This document shows positions 16,744-24,192 of a DNA stretch of 64,000 nt, in pieces. Every line of letters starts with the position of its first letter. Position 1 is the first letter of the stretch. Origin of the DNA: Corynebacterium sp. zg-331 (lineage in GTDB: Bacteria; Actinomycetota; Actinomycetes; Mycobacteriales; Mycobacteriaceae). A model generated the notes under the pieces. The model was not told the DNA's origin and did no database searches. It saw only the letters and a program-made list of their open reading frames with translations. A program made the position numbers and the translations under genes. Location: positions 62,001 through 126,000 of the forward strand of contig NZ_JACMYD010000004.1 in the NCBI RefSeq assembly GCF_014267345.1, given 5' to 3'.

Positions 16744-17379
16744 CTAGCCTAACGACAGCGTCGGTGGTTCCCGAAACCGGCATTGGGCCCTCAGTGCGGC
16801 GGCGTCCGCACGGGGCAGGGGGAGGTCGTAGGCGGCGGCCACCTGAGCCAGGCGCCGGGCATACCAGCAGCGCGAGGCGCGGTGGGAGGGAAGCCATCGG
16901 GAGGGGAGCTGATCCGACTTGCGCCGATTTTCCTTTTGGGAGACGGCCACGAGGTTGAGTGGGTCGTTGGCGAAGCGGCGGCGTTGTTCCTCGGACCAAG
17001 CATAAGCGCCCATGTCCCACGCGGCCGAGAGCGGGAAAATGTGGTCGATTTCCACGGCCGAGGGATCGAGCATCGCGCCGGAGTAGGGGTCGGGTCCGGC
17101 CGCGATAATCCGGCACTGGTGCACCGCATCGCTACCGAACTGCGCCTGGGCTATGGCTTCCCGGGTGCTGCAACGCCCCGCGGAGGCCCAGCCAGGGCCG
17201 AAGGCGGGGCGGTGGTAGCCCAACACCGTGGTGCGCTGAGGTACGAGGGGTATCTGCGGCAGACTCTGGCGCAGGGGAACGCCGGCATCAGTGCCGGTGG
17301 GGGTGGAGTACGGCTGCCACAGCAGTGCTGCGGTGGCAAGCAACAAGGCGAGGCCGAAGAGGAGACGCGATGCGGGCAT
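16744..17379 (-). CDS. Secreted HNH/DUF1524 nuclease-like protein
   Basis: The 211-residue protein has an N-terminal signal or anchor helix (RLLFGLALLLATAALLW), then an exported domain with the HNH-type core VEIDHIFPLSAAWDMGA and NLVAVSQKENRRKSD, typical of the DUF1524/GmrSD C-terminal endonuclease fold. Four cysteines (RCSTREA, HQCRII, RCWYAR, AQCRF) may form disulfides outside the cell. Homologues are common single genes in corynebacteria and mycobacteria and are presumed extracytoplasmic nucleases; no DNA-modification or immunity partner lies next to it. It has its own ATG, 32 bases before the membrane-protein gene. Confidence 0.8.
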   Translation of the reverse strand: MPASRLLFGLALLLATAALLWQPYSTPTGTDAGVPLRQSLPQIPLVPQRTTVLGYHRPAFGPGWASAGRCSTREAIAQAQFGSDAVHQCRIIAAGPDPYSGAMLDPSAVEIDHIFPLSAAWDMGAYAWSEEQRRRFANDPLNLVAVSQKENRRKSDQLPSRWLPSHRASRCWYARRLAQVAAAYDLPLPRADAAALRAQCRFREPPTLSLG

Positions 17380-17439
17380 ATCTTCTTAGACCGTCCTCGC
17401 GGACTTCGCGGTTCCGGTGGGGCAGCCCGGGGCGTAGGG

Positions 17440-18948
17440 CTAGCGGTGAGCGGTGACCTTGTGGAATTGCGCCACGGTGGTGGCCTCCGGGGCCGTCGTG
17501 GCGCGGGAGACGAGCCAGGTGGCGATGGCCGAGAGCAGGAAGCCGGGGATCAACTCGTAGAGGCGATCGGACAGTGGGGACATGCCCCAGGCGAAGGAGA
17601 CCACGGCGCCGGTGATCATGCCGGCGAGCGCTCCGGGGGTGTTCAGGCGGGGCCAGTAAAGCGCGAAGAGCATGAGCGGACCAAAGGCGGAACCGAAACC
17701 GGCCCAGGCGAAGCCCACTAGACCCAGGATAGAGTCGCTGGGGTGGACGGCCCAGGCGGCGGCGAAGAGGGAGACCCCCACCACGGCGGTGCGGGAGAGG
17801 TTGATGAGCGTGTGCTCGTCGGGAGTTTTCTTGGCAAAGATTCGATAGAGATCCTCGATGAGCGAGGAGGAGACCACCAGCAGTTGGGAGCTCATCGTGG
17901 ACATAATGGCGGCGAGTACCGCGGTGAGCACGAGGCCGGCGATGAGCGGGTGGAAAAGAATGCGGCCCATGTCCAGGAAGATCGTCTCAAAGTTGACCTG
18001 ATCGGTCACCGAAATATCGGGGTTGTGGGAAAAGAACACGGTGCCCACCACCGCTGCGGATACGGCTCCGACGATGCACAGCGTCATCCAGGCGATGCCG
18101 ATGCGCCGGCTGCTCCTGGCCTCCGCGGGGGTGCGTAGCGCCATGTAGCGCACCACGATGTGGGGCTGGCCGAAATAACCCAGCCCCCAGGCAAGGTGGC
18201 CGATGACGGTGGCGGCGGAGGCTCCGCCGAGTAGGTGAAAGAACTCCGGGTTGCCGGTGCCCCCGGTGTAGGGGCCGTAGTCGTGGTGAGCGGCCCAGGT
18301 GAAGATGTCCCAGGGGTCATCGAGGGCGATCAGCGCCATGGCGGGCACGATCAGCAGGGCGATAAACATGATGAGGCCCTGGACGACGTCGGTCATCGAC
18401 ACCGCGAGGAAGCCCCCGATGAAGGTGTAGCCCACGGTGACCGCCGCAATGATGAGCATGCCGGTGAGGTAGTCGCCGCCGAAGGTGGCCTCGAAGTACC
18501 TTCCCCCGGAGACCATGCCGGAGGAGACATAGAAGGTGAAGAAGACGATGATGATGGTGGCCGAGACGATGCGCAGGGTGCGGGAGCGATCGCGCAGGCG
18601 ATTTTCAAAGAAGCTGGGCAGCGTGATGGAGTTATCGGCGGCCTCCGAGTAGGAACGCAGCCGCGGCGCCACCAGGGTCCATGAGGCGTAGCTGCCGATG
18701 AGCAGGCCGATGGCGATCCACAGCTCGGACAGCCCGGAGACAAAGAGTGCGCCGGGCAGCCCCATGAGCAGCCAGCCGGACATGTCGGAGGCGCCGGCGG
18801 AAAGAGCGGCCACGAAGGGAGAAAGGGAGCGGTCTGCCAGGACGTAGTCGTCGTATTTATCGGTGCGTCGGTAACTCCAATAGCCGATGGCGAGCATGGC
18901 AAACATGTAGATGATGATCGCCAGGACAAACCATGTTGTCTCAGTCAC
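17440..18948 (-). CDS. putP: Sodium/proline symporter PutP
   Basis: The 502-residue SSS-family transporter has about thirteen membrane helices. Family hallmarks include an N-terminal YxxxDDYVLADRSLSPFVAALSAGA-like Na+-site region, SDMSGWLLMGLPGALF, GYTFIGGFLAVSMTDVVQG and GYFGQPHIVVRYMALRT. It takes up proline with Na+ for nutrition or osmoprotection. GTG at 18948 is chosen because AAGGAGCG sits eight bases upstream and the protein then begins TETTWFVLAI, as in homologues; longer frames upstream are non-coding. It is divergent from the SNF2 helicase gene. Confidence 0.92.
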   Translation of the reverse strand: MTETTWFVLAIIIYMFAMLAIGYWSYRRTDKYDDYVLADRSLSPFVAALSAGASDMSGWLLMGLPGALFVSGLSELWIAIGLLIGSYASWTLVAPRLRSYSEAADNSITLPSFFENRLRDRSRTLRIVSATIIIVFFTFYVSSGMVSGGRYFEATFGGDYLTGMLIIAAVTVGYTFIGGFLAVSMTDVVQGLIMFIALLIVPAMALIALDDPWDIFTWAAHHDYGPYTGGTGNPEFFHLLGGASAATVIGHLAWGLGYFGQPHIVVRYMALRTPAEARSSRRIGIAWMTLCIVGAVSAAVVGTVFFSHNPDISVTDQVNFETIFLDMGRILFHPLIAGLVLTAVLAAIMSTMSSQLLVVSSSLIEDLYRIFAKKTPDEHTLINLSRTAVVGVSLFAAAWAVHPSDSILGLVGFAWAGFGSAFGPLMLFALYWPRLNTPGALAGMITGAVVSFAWGMSPLSDRLYELIPGFLLSAIATWLVSRATTAPEATTVAQFHKVTAHR

Positions 18949-19113
18949 GGGTGCGCTCCTTGGTGGGCCATAAACAAAGATGGCTCTAGATTGTAGAGCA
19001 CCACGGCCTCGCGGTATCCCCAGTGGGAAAATTTCGGCCACGGTGCGCCTCTGCCTGCGGCGATAGCGAGTTTCGCGACATGGTCCGTGGGAAAGCCTAG
19101 AGCGGGGTGATGG

Positions 19114-19119
19114 TAGGTT
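19114..19119 (+). promoter_or_regulatory. -10 hexamer TAGGTT for the SNF2-SWIM-SbcDC-like cluster
   Basis: TAGGTT ends seven bases before ATG 19127, indicating a leaderless transcript for the first gene of the cluster. Confidence 0.45.
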
Positions 19120-19126
19120 AGCCCCT

Positions 19127-22100
19127 ATGGCCGATTTCCTCCTGCATGGACTATGGGTGCAACAGTCCGGGCTGCACCTGTGGATCGAGCAGGTGGAGGG
19201 GCATCGCATCGTCATCCCCGAGCAGGTGCCGGAAGGCACCTTTCCGCCGAGCGTGGCGGCGTTGTTGGCGCGCAGCAGTTTCCGGCACCGGCTGCGCGCC
19301 ACCCTGCGCACCCCCAAGGGGCGCGAGGTTGCCCTCGTGCTGCCCACCACCGCCTACGCCCCGGAACAGACGGTGCGGGTGCTAGCGCAGATGGCCTTTC
19401 TCGACGCGGAAAGCCCTGCGGCCACCCACGCCCAGCGTCGCGCTATCGCCGCCGACCTGCGCTGGCTCATCCGCATGTACGTGGGGATGCGCCGCTTCGT
19501 GCGGGCGGGTCGGGTCACCCTGAAGCTCTCCTACCTCGACGATCAGTGGTGGCCGCAGTGGCAGCTTTCCCAGGGGCTAGGGGAGCGCGGCTGGATCGCG
19601 CAGATGAGGGCCGCGGCGCCGGGAATCCTGACCCTCAACAATCGCAACCTCGACGAGGACATCGTCGAGGTGCTGCCGCACTGGATCGCCTCCGCCGAGT
19701 TGGAGGGGCTGCGTGAGGAGCCACGACCGCACCCCTGGCACGATTTTTCTACCGCGCTCCTAGCCAACCAGCCACTGCGTCGCGGGGGAGTGGGCCTGCT
19801 CAACAGGCTGCGAGAGTGGAAGGATTCCATCACCGCAGTGGATGTGCAGCTGGTGCTCATCGTGGAACAGCCTCCCGCAGACGAGGAGGGCGAACCCGAG
19901 GAGGCGGTGTGGCCGGTGCGGTTTCAGGTGCGTTCCGGCGTGGCGAGCCCCAAGCCGCTGCGGGAGCATCGCCTTGACCAGGCGAGCCTGGCGGAGCTGG
20001 GACAGACCCGGAGCCGAGCCCAGCAGATTTCCCCACTGCTCGGCGCGCCGAAAGCGGAGGGGGCCGGCGATTCCTCTGCTGGCCCGCTGAGCCTGGTGGA
20101 GGAGGCCGGGGACTGGGATGCCTATCTCTCCACCGCCCAGATCGTGCATTTTATTGCGCACGACGTCCCCTCCTTACGCCGCGCCGGGATCACCGTGATG
20201 CTGCCCAAGGCCTGGGCGACGCAGGAGACAAAGGCCACGGTGGTGACCTCGGAGACCGAGGGGGCCACCCAGCGCCACATCGGCATGGACAAGTTGGTGG
20301 GGTATGACTGGCGGCTTTCCGTGGGCGATACGCAGCTCACCGACGAGGAGATGGCGCAGCTGGTGCGCTCCAAGTCCGGGCTGATCCGGCTGCGCGGGGA
20401 ATGGGTATTGGCCGATACCGCCGCGCTGGCCAAGATCAGCTCCTACATGGAGGAGCTGGCGCACAACTCCCGCAGGCGGCAGAAGGCGCGCATGGAGGAG
20501 GCAGCCATGCGCGCCGAATTGGCCCGGGCGAATAACGAGCCGGGCTGGGAGAAGGCCGTGGCCGAGGCCGAGCGGTTGCGCGAGGAGTTCAATAACAGCC
20601 AGGATTATCGAGGCCAGGTCTCGGTGGCGGAGCTGCGTCGGATTGCCCTGGAGGCGATGGCCGCGGAGCCGGTGGAGTTTACCGGTTCCGCCTGGTACAC
20701 CTCGCTGATGGGGGGCACGAAGACGCCTGCGCCACAGCGCGTGGCGATCCCCGAGACGGTGCACGCCGAGTTGCGCGAGTATCAGCGCCGCGGCGTGGAT
20801 TGGTTGTATTGGATGTCCCGCAACAACCTCGGTGCGGTCTTGGCCGATGACATGGGTCTGGGCAAGACCCTGCAGTTGCTGAGCCTGGTGGCGGTGGAGC
20901 ATGACCGGGGCGAGAATACCGGTCCGACGCTGGTGGTGTCCCCGACCTCGGTGGTGGGGAACTGGGCACGGGAGGCCCGTCGCTTCGTGCCCCACCTGCG
21001 CGTTGTGGTGCACCACGGCAATACACGCCTGCGCGGAGAGAGCTTCCGGCGCGAGGTAAGCCGCGCGGACCTGGTGATTAGCAGCTATGGCGTGCTCGCC
21101 CGGGATCACCTTCAGTGCGCCAGAATCTCCTGGGATCACGTGGTGCTTGATGAGGCGCAGCATATCAAAAACTCCGCCACCCGCTCGGCCAAAGCGGTGC
21201 GCTCTATTCCCGCCCGGCAGCGCATCGCTTTGACCGGAACCCCGGTGGAAAATCGCCTCTCGGAGATGCGTTCCATCCTGGACTTCGTCAACCCCGGTGT
21301 GTTGGGTTCGGCGTCCTTCTTCCGCAATCATTTTGCCAAGGCGATCGAACGAGATCGCGATGAGCAGATGACCGAGCGGTTGCGCCTGCTCACCGCGCCG
21401 TTTATCATGCGCCGGCTCAAAACGGACCCGGCGATCATCGATGATCTCCCGGAGAAGTCCGAGCAGGTGCGCACCGTGCCGATGACCTCGGAGCAGGCCG
21501 CCCTCTACACCGCCTATGTGGAAGATATGAAGCGCAAGATCGAGGAGGTGCAGGGAATCGCCCGCCGAGGCCTGGTGCTGGCCTCCCTGACCAGGATCAA
21601 ACAGATCTGCAATCACCCCGCGCATTTTCTGGGCGACGGTTCCGGGGTCACCCTGCGCGGGACGCACCGCTCCGGGAAAGTGGCGGAGCTGGTGGAGTTG
21701 TTGGATCGCAGCATCACCGAGGGGCACCGGGTGCTGATCTTCACCCAGTACCGAGCCTTCGGGGAGATCCTGCAGCCCTATCTCTCCGAGCGGCTGGGTG
21801 AGCGGATCGACTTCCTCCACGGAGGAGTCTCCCAGGGGGCGCGCGACGCCATGGTGGAGCGCTTTCAGGACCCCCAGGGACCGTCGGCCATGCTGCTGTC
21901 GCTTAAGGCGGGAGGCACGGGGTTGAATCTCACGGCGGCGTCGGTGGTGGTGCACATGGATCGCTGGTGGAACCCGGCGGTGGAAAACCAGGCCACGGAT
22001 CGCGCCTTCCGCATCGGACAGAGCAAGAACGTTCGGGTGTACAAGATGATTACGGCGGGCACCCTGGAGGAGTCTATTCAGGATATCCTCGACGGTAAAA

Positions 22101-22210
22101 CGCATCTGGCCGGGGCCGTCGTGGGGGAGGGCGAGGGCTGGATCACCGAACTGTCGCCGGAGGATTTGGCCCAGCTGATGAGCTATCGTGGACGAGTCGC
22201 CGCTCGCTAA
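19127..22210 (+). CDS. SNF2-family helicase (HepA/RapA-like)
   Basis: The 1027-residue protein has a long N-terminal region (1-~545) typical of bacterial SNF2 proteins, including a predicted helical stretch rich in Arg/Glu (RRRQKARMEEAAMRAELA). The ATPase follows: motif I DDMGLGKTLQ (~570), SPTSVVGNW, DEAQ (~674), LTGTPVEN. The helicase C domain has LIFTQYRAFGEIL, FLHGGV, LSLKAGGTGLNLT and DRAFRIGQ. Such proteins translocate on duplex DNA or remodel protein-DNA complexes, including RNA polymerase. The SWIM-protein gene begins at its 3' end, and the pair is recurrent in actinobacteria. Leaderless start at 19127. Confidence 0.9.
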   Translation: MADFLLHGLWVQQSGLHLWIEQVEGHRIVIPEQVPEGTFPPSVAALLARSSFRHRLRATLRTPKGREVALVLPTTAYAPEQTVRVLAQMAFLDAESPAATHAQRRAIAADLRWLIRMYVGMRRFVRAGRVTLKLSYLDDQWWPQWQLSQGLGERGWIAQMRAAAPGILTLNNRNLDEDIVEVLPHWIASAELEGLREEPRPHPWHDFSTALLANQPLRRGGVGLLNRLREWKDSITAVDVQLVLIVEQPPADEEGEPEEAVWPVRFQVRSGVASPKPLREHRLDQASLAELGQTRSRAQQISPLLGAPKAEGAGDSSAGPLSLVEEAGDWDAYLSTAQIVHFIAHDVPSLRRAGITVMLPKAWATQETKATVVTSETEGATQRHIGMDKLVGYDWRLSVGDTQLTDEEMAQLVRSKSGLIRLRGEWVLADTAALAKISSYMEELAHNSRRRQKARMEEAAMRAELARANNEPGWEKAVAEAERLREEFNNSQDYRGQVSVAELRRIALEAMAAEPVEFTGSAWYTSLMGGTKTPAPQRVAIPETVHAELREYQRRGVDWLYWMSRNNLGAVLADDMGLGKTLQLLSLVAVEHDRGENTGPTLVVSPTSVVGNWAREARRFVPHLRVVVHHGNTRLRGESFRREVSRADLVISSYGVLARDHLQCARISWDHVVLDEAQHIKNSATRSAKAVRSIPARQRIALTGTPVENRLSEMRSILDFVNPGVLGSASFFRNHFAKAIERDRDEQMTERLRLLTAPFIMRRLKTDPAIIDDLPEKSEQVRTVPMTSEQAALYTAYVEDMKRKIEEVQGIARRGLVLASLTRIKQICNHPAHFLGDGSGVTLRGTHRSGKVAELVELLDRSITEGHRVLIFTQYRAFGEILQPYLSERLGERIDFLHGGVSQGARDAMVERFQDPQGPSAMLLSLKAGGTGLNLTAASVVVHMDRWWNPAVENQATDRAFRIGQSKNVRVYKMITAGTLEESIQDILDGKTHLAGAVVGEGEGWITELSPEDLAQLMSYRGRVAAR

Positions 22211-22241
22211 CGCCCACCCGAGGGATATCAAGGGGGTATTC

Positions 22242-23036
22242 GTGTCCACCAGGCCTCGCCAGGACAACGTGATCTACGCCAACTTCGGCGCCCGTTCCGC
22301 CGCTCCAGAGCCGGAATCCCGCGAGCGTGTGCGCAGGCACACCGGCTATCCCGCCGCCGCTCAGTGGCTCATCGATGCCCTGGATCCTGTGGATGCCGGA
22401 CGCTACCGGCGGGGCCGGGATTACGCGCGCGCCGGGCGCGTGCTGTCGCTGGAACTAGAACACGGCAGGATTGCCGCGCGAGTGGCGGGCAGCCACAATG
22501 AGCCCTTTGCTGTGGTGATTGCGCTGCCACGCCGGGGAGCCGACGACTTAACCGCCGTGCCCCGAGCGCTGGCTGCCAGCAGCGGCAGCCTGGAGCGTGC
22601 GCGGCGCGGCGACGTCGATCCCGAGGTTCTCGATGCCCTGGTGGGCGAGGGGATCGTCTTTCGCTGCGATTGCCCGGATAATAGCGTCATCTGTCAGCAC
22701 GCGGTGGCGGTGGCGGAGGCGGCGGCCCAGCGGATCGCCCAGCGCCCCGCCGCGCTCTTCGAGCTGCGCGGGTTGAGCATGGATGCGGTGGAGCGGCAGA
22801 TGGTCGAGCAGTCTCGGCAGCTGAGCCAGGAATCGGCCCAGGCCACCGACGACCGTTTTTGGCGGGGCACAGACCTGCCTGCGCTGCCGGACCCGGTCGT
22901 GGCTCCGGCCCTCGAGGACTCTGACATGGATCTCCTGCACAAGGCCATGCGCACGGTGTCCTATACCGCGGTGGAACAATTACGCGCCGTTGCCGATATA
23001 GAGGACATGTACGACTACTTAGTGCGGAGTGAGTAG
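22242..23036 (+). CDS. SWIM zinc-finger protein
   Basis: The 264-residue protein carries the SWIM motif C-x-C-x6-C-x-H in FRCDCPDNSVICQHAVAVAEA (~145-165), a zinc-binding element found with SNF2 helicases, MuDR transposases and recombination factors. The N-terminal part contains RYRRGRDYARAGRVLSLELE, usual in bacterial SWIM proteins. GTG 22242 is preferred because AAGGGGG lies five bases upstream; ATG 22188 would overlap the helicase end by 23 bases and adds an unremarkable segment. It probably guides or anchors the neighbouring helicase on nucleic acid, which is an inference from the conserved pairing. The SbcD-like gene follows after ten bases. Confidence 0.8.
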   Translation: MSTRPRQDNVIYANFGARSAAPEPESRERVRRHTGYPAAAQWLIDALDPVDAGRYRRGRDYARAGRVLSLELEHGRIAARVAGSHNEPFAVVIALPRRGADDLTAVPRALAASSGSLERARRGDVDPEVLDALVGEGIVFRCDCPDNSVICQHAVAVAEAAAQRIAQRPAALFELRGLSMDAVERQMVEQSRQLSQESAQATDDRFWRGTDLPALPDPVVAPALEDSDMDLLHKAMRTVSYTAVEQLRAVADIEDMYDYLVRSE

Positions 23037-23046
23037 AGGAGACGTC

Positions 23047-24192
23047 ATGACGAATATCACGTTTCTGCATACCTCCGACCTGCAATGGGGCATGACTCGT
23101 TGGTTCCTCGACGCGGACGCCCAGGCGCGATTCGAGGCCGCCCGCCTCGATGCGGTTCACAGGATCGGAGAGATCGCCCGCGAGCGGGGGGCGGATTGTG
23201 TGGTGATGGCGGGGGATGTTTTTGATAGCAATAGCCTCTCCCGGCGCACCCAGGGCCGAGCCATGGAGGCCCTGGCGGGGATGGGGGTGCCGGTGTTCCT
23301 GCTTCCGGGCAATCACGATCCCTTGGTGGCGGACTCTCCCTTCTATGCCGCCGCCGACATTCCAGGAGTGACGATCCTGCGGGATCATGGTCCGGTGCGG
23401 GTGCGCGAGGGGGTGGAGCTGGTGGGGGCACCGCTGAAGGCCAAGTACGCGAGCACCGACCTGGTGGCGCGGGCACTGGCGGGTTTGGAGCCGACGCAGG
23501 GAATCCGGGTGGCGGTGGGCCACGGCCAGGTGGCGGGGCGGGCTGCGGAGCCGGATCCGGCGCTGATCGATCTCAAGAAGGTGGAAAGCGCGCTGGCGGC
23601 GGGGGTGATTGATTACCTGGCCCTGGGGGATACGCATTCCACGCAGCAGGTGGGGGCCAGCGGTCGGGTGTGGTTTTCCGGCGCCCCGGAGACGACGGAC
23701 TTTCACGATCGCTCTCCGGGCACAAGCGGGGGCGAGGTGGATTCCGGCAACGTGCTGTGCGTGCGCATCGAGAAGACCATGACCGACAATGCCCGGGTGG
23801 AGGTGGAGAAGATCCCCGTGGGCTCGTGGCGCTTCGAGGCCCTGGACGCGGAGGTTAACAGCGACGCCGATGTGGCTGACTTTCTCGCCTCGCTGGCCGC
23901 CTACCCGCACAAGGACCGCACCGTGGTGAAGTATTCGCTGCGCGGCACGCTCGGGCTGGAACAGATGCGGGCCCTGGAAGCGGGGATCGAGAGGCGCGAG
24001 CCCGTTTTTGCGGCGCTCTACGAGCGTCGCCGTCTCATGGATCTGCACTTGGTGCCCAGTCCGGAGGAGATCGCGGGGGCGGATATCCGGGGTTTTGCGG
24101 CCGAGGCCCTGGAGGAGTTGTTGGCGGAGGATGAGATGGATGCGGTAAACCTCTTGTTGCGCCTGAGCGCGCGGGTGGAGGAACGAGCATGA
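23047..24192 (+). CDS. SbcD-like metallophosphoesterase (DNA repair exonuclease)
   Basis: The 381-residue calcineurin-like phosphoesterase has metal motifs HTSDLQ (H8, D11, Q13), MAGDVFDSNSL, LPGNHDPL, VGHGQVAG and LGDTHSTQ, with a C-terminal cap. It resembles the Mre11/SbcD/YhaO nuclease subunits. The third position of the first motif is Gln13 rather than His. I recall the same substitution in mycobacterial relatives, so it is probably a feature of the subfamily. GAGGAG precedes ATG 23047. The stop overlaps the ATPase start (ATGA), so the two subunits are made together. Confidence 0.88.
   Translation: MTNITFLHTSDLQWGMTRWFLDADAQARFEAARLDAVHRIGEIARERGADCVVMAGDVFDSNSLSRRTQGRAMEALAGMGVPVFLLPGNHDPLVADSPFYAAADIPGVTILRDHGPVRVREGVELVGAPLKAKYASTDLVARALAGLEPTQGIRVAVGHGQVAGRAAEPDPALIDLKKVESALAAGVIDYLALGDTHSTQQVGASGRVWFSGAPETTDFHDRSPGTSGGEVDSGNVLCVRIEKTMTDNARVEVEKIPVGSWRFEALDAEVNSDADVADFLASLAAYPHKDRTVVKYSLRGTLGLEQMRALEAGIERREPVFAALYERRRLMDLHLVPSPEEIAGADIRGFAAEALEELLAEDEMDAVNLLLRLSARVEERA

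Noticed and set aside
16744..17379. HNH protein as part of a restriction or defence system
   Set aside because: It has an export signal and no methyltransferase, specificity or immunity partner; a secreted nuclease is the simpler reading.
20174..22267. 697-codon minus-strand ORF
   Set aside because: Antisense to the SNF2 helicase gene, whose motifs prove the plus strand.
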